From Polytrichum commune (lineage: Eukaryota > Streptophyta > Polytrichopsida > Polytrichales > Polytrichaceae), in the NCBI GenBank assembly GCA_950295325.1, contig OX485803.1:73299554-73363553 (forward strand): 64,000 nucleotides of DNA, given 5' to 3'. Position numbers and translations under genes: made by a program. Positions 21,705-33,310 of this stretch are shown in pieces. Under the pieces are notes generated by a model. That model had not been told where the DNA came from, did no database searches, and saw only the letters and a program-made list of their open reading frames with translations. Positions within the stretch are counted from its first letter, which is position 1. Each line of letters begins with the position of its first letter.

Positions 21705-23000
21705 CTTCCATTGTGGAGACTGGTTTTTCACATTCTCCCTCTCCTTTGGTGGGCACCCGTGTGCCACCCACACGTCTCTCGCAGCCACTATGTTTATTGC
21801 CCATGATGCCTCAAACGCCTTGATTTTATTCCCGGAATTTAAAAATGTCGAAATTTTCCGAAGCTTGTCCCAGTCGTCTGACCACACCAGGAACGCCCTC
21901 CAGTAGCGCAGGTCCCCCTTGAGCTCATGCTGGAAGTTATCATCCTTGAGGATGATCTGCGATGCCTCCAAGTTGTGTTGTCCATCAATAATCCAGAACT
22001 CCCCGTTTTGGATTCTTGCCCAATCTTTTTTCGTGGGACGGGAAGTGAAACCCTTTGGCATAACGCACACAGTTTTCCTATCCCACTTCACGTTATTCAT
22101 CAAGTTGTTTATTTGCCACTTCACACCTCCGCTTTCACATGACCTCACCACCCACTTGTTGGGGGATTTCTCGCATTTGAAGCAGTCCACGTTGAAGGTG
22201 AAGTGCCGTCCCATGGGCCAGCAATCCTTCGAGTAATTGTTGAAGTCGCGAAGGATACGAGTCACCTTTGCCGCATCAGGGTTTTCCCTTTTTTTTAAAG
22301 GAGTCGGCATGACAGGCGGCGAGTTGACCTCAGCGGTCTCCGTGACACTAGACTTCTCCATGTCGTCCCTAGTTCTTTTAGATGGCGTGAAGTGTCTGCT
22401 TGGCCCTTCTGTCAATCTGCTAGCTGAAGGCACTGGCCGCGGCGCACTTCTAGAACCTCCTGGTCCGGATGCAGTAGGTTTTTTCGGACTCTTTTTCTTC
22501 TTATTGGCCTCCACGACGGCACTGTTATACTTGGACATATTTAGGGCCAGTGCAGTCAGCTTCCTGGCTGTCCAATGCTGGCTGAGGCTGTACTTCGTGA
22601 AGAGGTAAACGAGGTCGAAATGTTTTGCATCCTCTACAACATTATTCTGTGCGTATGTATGGGAGAAAGGGTGCCTCCTGAAGTCGAGCAGGAGGTTGAT
22701 GTGGTCTTTTTTGTTTTTCATATCCAAAATAACAAAATCACCCTGTGCCTCTATGGACTCTATCTCCCATGTCTTCATCTGCACCCACTGCTCCGGCTGG
22801 TCTGGCCTTGTCTCCAACTCGTATGTGAACCTCAGGGCGAACAATCCACCATCGATTTTCTCCGGGAGCGCCGTCCACTCCCCCATGAATTCATCTTTGG
22901 GGACGTAGTTATCGTTCCCATTGTCATCTGTCACTGACTCCGGAAGCCGATCCAATTGAACTGCGAACATCTCTATTGCGCTCCTGACTGGTCTAGCCAT

Positions 23001-23440
23001 CTGCAATGTAACAGACACATTCAAAATTGCATTGACGAACGAGCGTTCGTTACAGACATTTGCGGGTCGTCAATAAATCATTTATTATTGGCAAGACATC
23101 TGTTGTTTCTTATTTACGAACGATTGTTCGCAAATTTGGTTTGATTTCCAATGTGTTTTTCATTTTCAATAAATACGAACGCGCGTTCGTATTTGTGTGC
23201 TTTGATGTTCATATGGCGTTATCAAAAGGTGTGGGGTTCATTTTTAGGTTCATTTTTTGGGGCTCATTTTTTATTAGTTTTTGGGTACACATATTTATGT
23301 CCATGCCTTTGTGTAGATTTACGAACGCGCATTCGTAAATCTTGGGTGTGTTTGGATTCCTGTTTACGAATGATCGTTTGTAAATCTAGGATATTGATGT
23401 GTGATTCAGATTATGTTCACGAACGGACGTTCGCAAATAC
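23001..23440. repeat. Palindrome-rich upstream region of the DGQH gene
   Basis: Holds six members of the palindrome family, at about 23038, 23117, 23174-23191 (perfect, centre CG), 23320, 23365 and 23402-23435, spaced 50-130 bp apart. The first lies in the intron-like sequence just upstream of the ATG exon. Nothing protein-like is seen. Confidence 0.75.
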
Positions 23441-23449
23441 ATGATGTTC

Positions 23450-23805
23450 TTTATTTAATCAATTACGAACGCACGTTCGTAAAAGGAGAAGGTGAGTGTG
23501 TATTTTACGAACGCACATTCGCAAAATACATGATGTTCCTTATTTAATCAATTACGAACGCACGTTCGTAAAAGAAGAAGGTGAGTCCGTATTTTACGAA
23601 CGCACGTTCGCAAATACATGATGTTCCTTATTTAATCAATTACGAACGCACGTTCGTAAAAGGAGAAGGTGAGTGCGTATTTTACGAACACACGTTCGTA
23701 AAGGTAGAAGGTGAGTGCGTATTTTACGAACGCACGTTCGTAAAAGTAGAGGGGTTGGTGTATTAGATGTATAAACGCCACATTTACGAACGATCGTTCG
23801 TAAAT
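23450..23805. repeat. Tandem 88-bp units each carrying two palindromes
   Basis: Three units start at about 23462, 23551 and 23639 (period 88-89 bp). Each has a perfect TACGAACG-CA-CGTTCGTA, then GGAGAAGGTGAGTG, then a second copy with slight changes, then ATGATGTTCCTTATTTAATC. Shortened units follow to 23742 and a long perfect palindrome with centre AT at 23785-23802 closes the run. Perfect copies: 23464-23481, 23553-23570, 23641-23658, 23725-23742, 23785-23802. Confidence 0.9.
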
Positions 23806-24289
23806 GTGGTCATCTGTGTATGATAATAAATGCTTTGTCCATACATATACGAATACGTATGTATGGGTTTATGAATGTTGCGATCGACATTGCTTGGATT
23901 TCTACCTGCAACTCTTGATCAGAATGATGAAACACAAAGTGAAATATGGAATGACAACAAAATTGAAATTCAGTGATTGAGAATTCATAATGAAGAGGAA
24001 AGTCCTAATTCATACAAAACATGACAAAACTCATAATGCATAAAACATAACACATGGAATTCAACAAAGAACAATTTCATATTGGAAAGAAGTGATTTGA
24101 AAATGAAACTTGTACTCACATTGAATTGTTGCACACCCAAAACCTGCTGCCTGCTACTCAGAAATCCAAAAACCTCACAAATGCACTGAATTCGCTTTCA
24201 AATGCAATCTTCTACCCTCGCTCCCTTCTCGCACTCTCAAGCCTTCAGAACTTATTTACAAATCCTACAAATATTCTGATGTACACACA

Positions 24290-24500
24290 ACTCACAAGCT
24301 TTCTGAAACTCTCAAGCTCTCAAGCTTTTTGAAACACTCAACCTCTCAAGCTTTCTAAAACTCTAAAGCTCTCAAGCTTTCTAAAACACTCAACCTCTTA
24401 AGCTTTCTAAAACTCTAAACCTCTCAAGCTTTCTAAAACTCTCAACCCTCTCAAGATTTCTAAAAATCTCAACCTCTCAAGCAATCCTACTCTCAAGCTT
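24290..24500. repeat. CTCAAGCTTTCTAAAACTC minisatellite
   Basis: Eight to ten diverged copies of a unit of about 20 bp (CTCAAGCTTTCTAAAACTC with CTCAACCT variants). No coding potential. Confidence 0.75.
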
Positions 24501-24539
24501 CTAACAATGCGCTCCAAGAAAAAACATAAAATGCGGCTA

Positions 24540-24750
24540 TACAAATGGCAAGGGCTTCGCCGCACCTAAGCTCTCCCCTCCTCCTCTGCTCCAAATGACA
24601 AATGAGGAGGAGAGGAAGAGGCGCGGGGAGGTAGCCGGCACCGCTAGGGTTTCCTGGCGGCGGCCACTGGCCAGGGCTGGGATGGGGAGGGGGGAGGGAG
24701 GGGGGAGGGGGGAGGGGGGAGATGGGGATAGGGAGGGATGAGGGTTTACG
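24540..24750. other. GC-rich patch with a G-rich run
   Basis: A local GC-rich block with repeats of GGGAGGGG near 24680-24735, a G-quadruplex-prone run on the plus strand. It could be a promoter-proximal island, but no gene is visible on either side. Confidence 0.4.
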
Positions 24751-25188
24751 AATTAAGAAATACGAAATGGTGGGAGCTTAGTTTGGGGACATGAATTTTA
24801 CATTCCGTATCCCCTTAATACCTTTACAGTTGGATTCTTTGTAAACATATTTTAGAAAAGTATGTTCACTTAATTTGCACAATACAATGCATGTCATTTA
24901 GTAGGTTTTCGATGAAGAATCCACCCCAATGTGTATATGGTGTTTTGCAAAATAGAGTTTTCATGAACCACACAACCTTAAAGTTGTTCAATGGTTCCTC
25001 AAACAAAATTTACATACATAAAGGACGCATTTTGAATTGTGGAGAGGGGCTATCCGATTCTCCTCAAGAGGTGGAAGAAAATTCAATTTTCAATACGATG
25101 TCATTAATTTCATGAGGTGTTAGCTTGACCCACCCTTAATATGATATTTAGTGTTAGATACTCTAAATACGAACGCATAGTACACTAA

Positions 25189-25716
25189 GGGCCTGTTTAG
25201 ACTTGGGGCCAAGGCCATTGTGAACAAAGGCCAATATGTCCCATGTGGCATGCAAATGGGCCCCCAAGGCCATTAATAAGAAAGTAACCTAACTCCATTC
25301 ATTGCTTTCATGTGTAAACCTATTTAGGTGGGGTTGGGGCCATTTGGAGGTTGCAATTATGAGAGGGTTATGAGAGGTTCCAACGTACTCATGAACTATT
25401 CTATGGATAATGATTAAAGTATAATAAATTTAGAATTTCTCCCCTCCTATTCAATGCTCAAAGAATAAACTACTATAAGCGAATAAAAGCTCTGACAATG
25501 GCCTCAACTAGAGGGAAAGAGTCCACAAGGTTGGGAGCTCTCTTTTCCAAGGCTTGAGGCCATTGTCATGATGAATAAAATAATTTATTTGTGAATTGGC
25601 CCCAACTCATGGTGTAAACTTGAAGAGGCGAGTCCCAACCTCTCTACCAATGAGAGGAGTGGATTTCCTTTACCCCAACCCATTTTTGAGCCTTGACTCC
25701 AAGTCTAAACCCGTCC
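25189..25716. mobile_element. Tourist-like MITE, TSD TAA
   Basis: 528 bp with inverted ends GGGCCTGTTTAGACTTGG and, on the other strand, GGACGGGTTTAGACTTGG, flanked by TAA on both sides (25186-25188, 25717-25719). GGGCCTGTTT ends plus a TAA/TTA duplication are typical of PIF/Harbinger (Tourist) MITEs. It contains no ORF. It landed next to a fragment related to the CACTAAATA elements at 38.8-42.3 kb. Confidence 0.8.
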
Positions 25717-25775
25717 TAAGTATCACTAACGCTCTAAACCCTAAGCCCACAAACCACATAGACAACTTTCACAAA

Positions 25776-25802
25776 CCCTAAACCCTAAACCCTAAACCCT
25801 AC
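25776..25802. repeat. Interstitial telomere-like repeat
   Basis: Three to four copies of CCCTAAA in a row, the plant telomere unit, in the interior of the window. This supports plant origin. It is too short to be a chromosome end. Confidence 0.75.
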
Positions 25803-25809
25803 ATCTTTT

Positions 25810-27300
25810 TATCTTACCAACCTTTCTTATATATTATGGGCATGTTGTGGTCTATGGGCATCATGTCAAAATGATCTACCAATGTTGGTTTGATTGGAGC
25901 CTGCTTTATTTGGTTCATAGCAACTATAATAATCTAGACTCATGCCAGTAATTGTCATTTTGAGATAAAACATTGGTTTGATAGGGGAAGAGTGAATTTT
26001 GAAATGCTAGCCCTTTCACACATTAGTTTTGAATGCAATTTGATCACACAATGCATACTTAATCTTATTATAACATGAATGGTTTAAGACTTTGGTTTAA
26101 AACAACAGTTTAAGCTATGGTCATGCACATACTTCTTGTAGGATGCAAATAATATAAACATATAATTGTAAGTGCATACTATTGTATGCACCATTCCAAG
26201 TTAATTATCCATTTCCACACCATGGTGGAGAAAAATTGAATTTCCAATAGGAGGTCAAGTCATTTAATTAGTTGTCGACTTGAACTAACAAATGAATACT
26301 AGTGCCATCAACTTTAAATTTCACCAATGATCAATTGCATTTAAACTTATAGTTCATAATATGGTCCGATGTTTGGCGAGCCTCGAGTGTAGGGGGTGGA
26401 TTCAAATAAAAAATCCACCCGCAAGGATGTGTATATGGTGTTTTAAAACATAAATTTTTCATGGACAATATGTCTTTCAAGGTGTTCAATGGTTCCTTAA
26501 AAAAATATTTATTCGATGAAGGATTCAATTTCATATTGTGGCGAGCCTGCACTATCCTAAACCTTTACAAGAGGTGGAGGAAATTTTATTTCCCATAGGA
26601 CGTCAAACATATGATATTAATAATTGTAAGTGTGACTTCACGTAGGCATGGTTTCAATTCTTATTATTATCGTATGCACCGTTCCAAAGTGATTGATCAT
26701 TTCCAATCATGCCATTTTAATTCATTATTTTCAAACCTAGTGTTACATTTGAATGAAGACCTTACCTACATATATTGGGTATGATTACTTCAAAATGTCC
26801 TCAATTTACCTAGTAAAAGTCATTATGGATTAAGCGACTTTTTATTGGTATTCATGCACTTGGTGACCATATTACGGGCATTTTTTTTTATGTGAATCAT
26901 ATGATACCTACAATTTTAGGAGCTTCCACAACATGTTCTTAGCCACTCTTACCTCATTGTGTGTATGAATATGTATTACCCTAAACCCTTCATCACTTTA
27001 TTAGGTATAATCAATCGTCAATTAACTTGGACTTCACACCTTAGTCGTAAATCATTTAAATTCAATGTTAACCATCAACCTATATAGACATTATGTATAT
27101 AATATTATATATATGTGTATATATAACATACTATAATACTATATACAACATTAAATTTATATAGACATATATTCTCGTGAGACCTTGGTGACAACTAAGG
27201 TGTGCGACCGATTGACATATTTACAATATGTTGCGTGCATGCAAGACATGTTCCATACATAATGCTATTTATTTATTCCGCATGGATGGAATGGCATATT
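25810..27300. other. Gene-free AT-rich stretch
   Basis: No protein-like frame, RNA gene or clear element ends seen. Contains TA-rich runs around 27090-27160. Confidence 0.5.
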
Positions 27301-28920
27301 GTTAGGTCAAAGTACGCGGCGGGAATCCGCTTTTTAAATAGCATCTAAGGGATTTTGAACCATCAGGGGGAAGGTACTTAAAGCTCTTCCCCCCCACATC
27401 AGAGCTCTTTTCTGCGGCGCAACCAAGTGTGCGCTCCACAGACCTGACTGGAACGAGCACAAACAATTTTCTTGTACGCCCACCCTATACCTCTCAGGTA
27501 CACAATAGGTTGCACATACCCACATATACCGCCGCGAATACTGGACGTTTACGAACGCACGTTCATAAAGATGAGTTGGTAGCATATGTACAAGAGGTTC
27601 AGACATGTGATGCGAGTGGTTTACAAACGTGCGTTCGTAAGTAGAGCATTAGACATACTCCACGTAGATTTACTTACAGATAGTCATAGGCAAGAAAATG
27701 TTCAATTTGTCATCCAAAGTCCCTCACCCTTGATTTCGTCCTAGTCCGAGTGCGGAATTTTGGACTAACACGTAATTACCCCCTTGCACCCGTTGTCCTA
27801 GCCTCCTTTGTCTCGCCATCTTTCATTAGGGGGTCCTCCACCCTCTTCATTGATTGTGCACTTGATTTATTTCAACCAAAAGAGTGCGAGTGTTTAAAAA
27901 CACTTACCTCAATGGTCAATTACCAATACATTCAAAAGTTACACACACCCCTTCCTACCTAATGAATCCAACACTTTAAATCTAAACATCATAAGTCTAA
28001 AAACTATAAGAGTCAATACTATAAATCCAAATACTATAATTTCAATATTAAAAATCTAGATGCTAGAGCTAGGCACTTGTTCATGAATGTCTTGAGTCTA
28101 AACCACATCTAATAATATAAGGCTAATCTTCAAGACTAACTGATATTGACTCTTCACCTTATAACCTCGTACACCTACATGCCTCTCTCTTACTCCATAC
28201 ACACACAAGTTCACCTACTTCAATAATGTAACTTTGTAAGTCCAACAAAACTAAATGCTCCAATGTTTCACAAACATAACTTTGCAAGTCTTAATAATTA
28301 TATGTGTGGATAATATAAATCCAAACACTACAATTTGAAGACTATAATCTAAACTCTAAACTCTTCCAAACTACACTACTCCTAACAAGAGGTCAAGCCT
28401 ATTTAAAGGCCAACTAGTCTTGGGTCTTCATCCTAAAACCATGCACACACACGTACTCCTATCTTACTTCCTACACACCCACACTTATAACACGTGGGGT
28501 GCCAAGGAGCACGAAGGAAAGAGGATGAGAGAAGGAAGAGTGAGGGTTTATATAGTGAGTTGAGAGGGAGTAGGTGAACACCCTCAAGATAAGCCTTCGT
28601 AATCCTTCCCTACTTTGTAGACTCTCATCTTATCTTCTAAGCCTTTGTTCCTCAAACGAACAACCTAGATCCTAATTCAAACTTTTAACTCAAGGAACTA
28701 CCCTTGGTTCTCCACCTACTACGCTCACCAACTAAGGAACTTCCTTACACTACTAATCTTCTAATCAATCCACTCCACACAAGCCTAATGCTTAAACATA
28801 ACTTCCTTCAAGCTTCACTCTTTTTATATTTTTGTGAATAATCATAAAACATGAAAACATAACTTCTAATGGTTTCGAAGAGTTAAGAACACATGTGAAC
28901 ACCATTTTGGGCTCATACAA
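27300..28920. other. Gene-free stretch with two palindrome copies
   Basis: Imperfect palindrome-family members lie at about 27550-27567 and 27621-27638. Sequence from about 28600 to 28830 is similar, in reverse orientation, to 34867-35095, so part of an unnamed dispersed repeat is present. No gene is seen. Confidence 0.5.
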
Positions 28921-29360
28921 TTATATACGAACGTGCGTTCGTATATATTTCCTTCGAGATATAGACGCACGTAAGTTCGTATGATGCGAGTGGTTTACGA
29001 ACGTGCGTTCGTAAATAGAGCATTCTACAGTACTCCACGTTGACCTACTTATAGGTAGTCATAGGCGCTAAAATGTTCAATGATATACGAACGTACGTTC
29101 ATATATATTTCCTTCGAGATACAGGCGGACGTAAGTTCGTGTGATGCGAGTGGTTTACGAACGTGCGTTCGTAAGTAGAGCATTCGACAGTACTCCACGT
29201 TGACCTACTTATAGGTAGTCGTATGCGCCAAAATGATCAATGATATACGAACGTGCGTTCGTAAGTAGAGCATTCGACAGTACTCCACGTTGACCTACTT
29301 ATAGGTAGTCGTATGCGCCAAAATGATCAATGATATACGAACGTGCGTTCGTATATTTTC
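28921..29360. repeat. Direct repeats carrying TACGAACG-TG-CGTTCGTA palindromes
   Basis: A block with GTAGAGCATTCGACAGTACT and GACCTACTTATAGGTAGTCG recurs four times (period 90-160 bp), and each copy is flanked by a perfect palindrome with centre TG: 28926-28943, 28996-29013, 29156-29173, 29246-29263, 29336-29353. A related half-symmetric motif, GACGTAAGTTCGT, occurs twice. No coding potential. Confidence 0.88.
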
Positions 29361-30175
29361 CTTCGAACCCTCAAAGACACCTACGCTCCCGTGAATCCGT
29401 TATGTCCAACTGAACATACAATGGTCGGATATTCACAAACGTGCGTTCGTAAATATCAATTGATATTATTTTGCAATTATACAGAAACATCCGTTCATTT
29501 ATGCACATGCCTCCTAGTACTTGGCTATAGATATTTCTTCCGACGGGTCAACATTTTTTACAAACACGGTCACGGCTAGAACATATGATTGATCGTTCGT
29601 ATGCATACGCCCATATGTTTCGGCTATGACTTACGAACGATCATTCGTATACATACACCCTTCAGTTTAGGCTCTAGCTTGGGGTCAGTCGTTCCTAGAC
29701 GCACACCTGTCAAAGACATGCCCTTCAATTACGATGCTTGCTGCATGTGGATAATGATGCAGGTGCAATTTGGGTGCTCCTGAGCAATGCACGTTGCTTA
29801 TCCTTTTTACAATTCATTGTTTGTTGGGTTGATGTTTTCGTCCGCGCGTTCGTGAATATATGTGCGTATGCTGTCCTTTGTTGGTTGGCAACCCTTCCCA
29901 TGTTTTATTAGCAAATTGACCCAACACCCTTCACAGGTAATATGTACCACAATTCGATGCCGCTGTCCATTGGCGTGTGAATCTCACATAGTATTTGCAT
30001 GTCATGGCGTTGTTTTCGAACGCACGTTCGTCTTCATATGTGAGGTCCCCCAACGGTGCCGCGAGAGTTGTTTGTGTTTTTTGAGCCATATATCTACACA
30101 GCTCTCGTTTTCGCTTTTGTATGCATTGCGGTGCTTGTTGTTTTGGTCATTGATTAGTGGTTTTGCTTAGGTTGG

Positions 30176-33100
30176 ATGGCGCTGCCCCTGGCATATAGTT
30201 CATTGGAGTTGTCCACAATTGCTTCGTCCTCCGATGGTGAGTGTGAACTTTCTTCCCCTTCGGCGGGTTGTAATGGTCTGCCAAACGTAATGGGGGAGTT
30301 TGTGGATACATCCTCCATGAATCTTTAGAAGTGCACGAACAATCTCTACATTCCAAGGATGACCACAATGACATTCCGTTGTGTGCCGGTTTCGGGAGGG
30401 AGCAATGGGTTGGCCTTGATGTCGTCCTACTCAACGACCTTGGTGTCCCTGTGGCAGATGCCATATGTAGAAACTTTGATCCCCGTGATTGTGTGGATGC
30501 CAACCCCCTTGGTCCCAGCGATGTTGGTGTGTGCATCTTGAATTCATTGCTTCCGCTTGAGGTCCCGGTGACATGGAGATTTTCCTTGCGTCGATGGCCT
30601 TTTTATCGGGTTCTCCATGACGGAGTGAGCTTGTTGGATCATGAACGGTGCCATAAGCAAACGCAATTAGCTTTGTTGGCCAAAATACGTCCTCGCAAAG
30701 ACCTACGCAAATATGATTCTAACCGTGTGCCTCGAGGAGATAAGGAGCGTCGACGGGATTGCATATTGGGAGACAAATTTATCCGTCTTGTGTCCGCCAA
30801 GGACTGTTGCTTTCGGAAATGTTGCCAGTTTTTCCCGCGGGAGAAAATTAAGTCCCTACGTCAAGAGATGTGGCTTGCCGATTTCCGTATGAAATTGGCA
30901 AAGAAACTCGAGGTCCACAGAAATGTGCACATTGACACCCATGGGCATAAGGTGGTTACACTTGAGAATGTGGATGTGTGTTGTACCACGTGGTATACCA
31001 TCCACGCCGTGTCAAAGTCTGACTTTTATAGGTTTCAAAAGTATTCATCGTTGGGTCGCCACTCTCGATTTCATGGAAATTCGGGCACAAAGAAACCTCG
31101 GGAGACTACACTCCAAGCCTCCGCGACACTCTCCACCATCATAGTCCCATTGGCCGATGCAATGCCCCATAAGACGAGGACATTGTCGTCAGGGGAGAAC
31201 GTTGTACAAATGGTGTTGCCCACGGGTACAAAATGGAAGAACATATTAACGGACATTAACGAAGTGGGTCGCATAGCGGGATGTGGTCCCATTTCTTTGT
31301 CCAAGTTGAATGTAATAAAAAACCAACAGTTTGCTGAATACATTTTGAAGAGACCTGGGGACAAGTTCGCTAGGTGTACGACGTGTAAAAAATACAAAGG
31401 TCTTCGAGACGCCCACCCCATAGGCACTGAATCCCACTCCAGACACCAAGCAAAATATTTTGAACATGTCAACAACCAAGAGGCTCACCGTCAAGATTAC
31501 TACAAGAACCGTGCTCTATCCATAATGAGGCCTACAGAGGTTCTAACAATCATCCATGACAAAATGGACCACGCCAAGACCGCATGCCCTTGTTATGCAT
31601 GGAAAATAAAGGCCACGGATGGACTCTTCAAGTTGCCCGTAGCTGTCATAGGTTTGTAGGAAATCACAAATATGTGCTCAAATTCTATCCAATTTTACTA
31701 GATGTATTTGCGTTAGGTTTCAACTTCATACATCCGTTTAGGGTTGTTGTTGTTATTGTTGTCATTCATGGATCGTTTGTTTTTTCCCAGGGATGATTGC
31801 CCACGGACATGGAGACGTTAAGTATGCCTATTATGGTTTGGATTTTTACCCTGGCGATGCTAACCACACGGTGGGATCATTTGCAAAACTCTTGCGCGAT
31901 TTGGAGAAACCACTAATACATTCATCACGTGCATTGTTTGATGGTTGTGGAACGACACCCCTTTACGAAGCACTTCTTGCGGGGAAGGAGGTTTGTATGT
32001 CGTCATTGCCGGAGCCACCCGGAGAACCTCTTTGTGCGAAACCTTTGCCTCCAACTCTCCATGTTTAACTTGATAATTGTGCGAAGGACAACAAATGTCG
32101 ATACGTATTTTGTTTTTGGTCTTTGCTTGTGGCGAAAGGAATCTTCAAGGAGGTGTTTGTGTCTTTCTTGATGGTGGGACACACACACGATGACATTGAT
32201 GCGTCTTTCGGACGGTGGAGCATGAAGTTGCATGAAGAAGATTTTCCAACCATACCACTTCTTATGAAATCGTATATGGATTTGGACCATATGCCGGTAA
32301 TTCCGCACATGATTGAGGAAGTACTAGATTTCAAGGCCTTCATCAAGCCATACATGTTGAAGGGAGGGGGCCGTTTGGTGGGACATACCAAAACACAACA
32401 ATTCCGATTCTATATAAGGGATGATGGTCTCCCGGCCATGCAATTTAAGCTTTTGTGCACATCTCCTAATTGGGGCCCGGATGATGGTATACTCGTATAG
32501 CGTCAAGACAATGATGGGAAATGTTTGCTCCCGGATGGGGATCCAAAGCCTTGCAAACCCAACCCTATGAGGAATGGGCCGGAAATCATCGAAGGCATAT
32601 CCGGATTCATTGAATATTGGAAAGAGTTGTGTGAGGAGGACATCACTAGACGTGTTAGAGATACTTATGAACCTTTGATTGCGTATTGGGATTGCATTCG
32701 CTCGGCCCTAATGACACTTGGTGGCGACACCCGTACAACTTTAACACAAGGATTTTGGCCACAAAGCCGTTTAACGGTTGTCGAGTCCGACACCATGTTT
32801 TTTAGCAATGGAGACGTTCGTGAAGAGTTCGCAATGGACGAGCATTACATTGGCCCTGCCCGCAATCAACCGGCACCGTTGTTTCGTGTAGGTGTTGATT
32901 GCCATGAAGGTTATTTGGTCCTCGTACGAGCAGGGGATGAGGAGCATCCCAAGCCAATTTGGTTGGTGAAAGCATTGTCTTCACCCAATTTTGTTCGAAC
33001 TAGCCCCAACTTTCGTCAAATTGAGGTGGAATATTGTCGTCCAAGCACTAAAGACCAAAACGTGTTATACACTTATTTAGGTTGGAACACCAAAAAAAAT

Positions 33101-33310
33101 TTTAAGTGGACAGTGGACTCAGCGTACACACCGGTTTGGATAAACACGGATACTATACTTTGTGCTTGGAAGCCGCGGAAAGGTTCCAAAACAGAAACAA
33201 TGACCATCCCCCAAAAACATATAGATTTTGCCAAAGACAACTTGGCATGTATTGCAGCTGCGGTGAATGACGCCGAGAATGGATATGAAACGGAAGATGG
33301 AGATGTGTAA
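30176..33310 (+). pseudogene. DUF7869-like, probably transposase-derived gene (copy 1), two exons, damaged
   Basis: ATG at 30176 follows a TTGCTTAG acceptor. The N-terminal frame shifts near 30315: the copy at 56.5 kb has one more C in TCCTCCC. Exon 1 then runs to 31651 (ATAG|GTTTGT) and exon 2 from 31791 to 33310. Exon 1 has a Cys-rich block (CCFRKCCQFFPREKIKSLRQ) and a second one (CTTCKKYKG). Exon 2 shows YYGLDFYPGD, then LDNCAKDNK, then VGHTHDDIDASF. These acidic and His motifs in this order resemble DUF7869 proteins, which have an RNase H-like look, so a DDE-type nuclease role is plausible but not shown. Stops at 32066 (TAA in HVxLDN) and 32498 (TAG in LVxRQD) keep the frame. Basis: motif recognition plus paralogue comparison. 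Confidence 0.6.

Larger units (their letters stand above)
19465..23000 (-). pseudogene. ParB/sulfiredoxin-like gene with DGQH motif, three coding exons, lightly damaged
   Basis: Exon 1 is 23000-21705, right after an acceptor TTGCAG, starting MARPVRSAIEMFAVQ. Exon 2 is 21588-20411 and exon 3 is 20241-19465; introns have GT-AG ends (AAG|GTAAGT; ATG|GTAAGT). Residues 1-150 are uncharacterised. A basic, Ser/Pro-rich linker (KKKKSPKKPTASGPGG) follows. A ParB-like block then reads TVCVMPKGFTSRP to GEFWIIDGQHNLEASQIIL, with D339-G-Q-H342 the likely ligand-binding motif. Exon 2 is helix-rich. Exon 3 is acidic and ends in a coiled coil (NAKLEQKKKEEMAAAAEESA). There is a one-base frameshift near the G-run at 20561-20569 and a TGA at 19953-19951 where CGA is likely. 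Every recognised intron carries the TACGAACG palindrome. The family's function in plants is unknown to me; it could belong to a mobile element. Confidence 0.6.

Noticed and set aside
25776-25802. Chromosome end
   Set aside because: Only three to four CCCTAAA units with unique sequence continuing on both sides.
23450-29360. CRISPR-like array (regular short palindromic repeats)
   Set aside because: The palindromes are perfect with a variable centre, spacers are repeats themselves, spacing is uneven and the context is a plant genome without cas genes.
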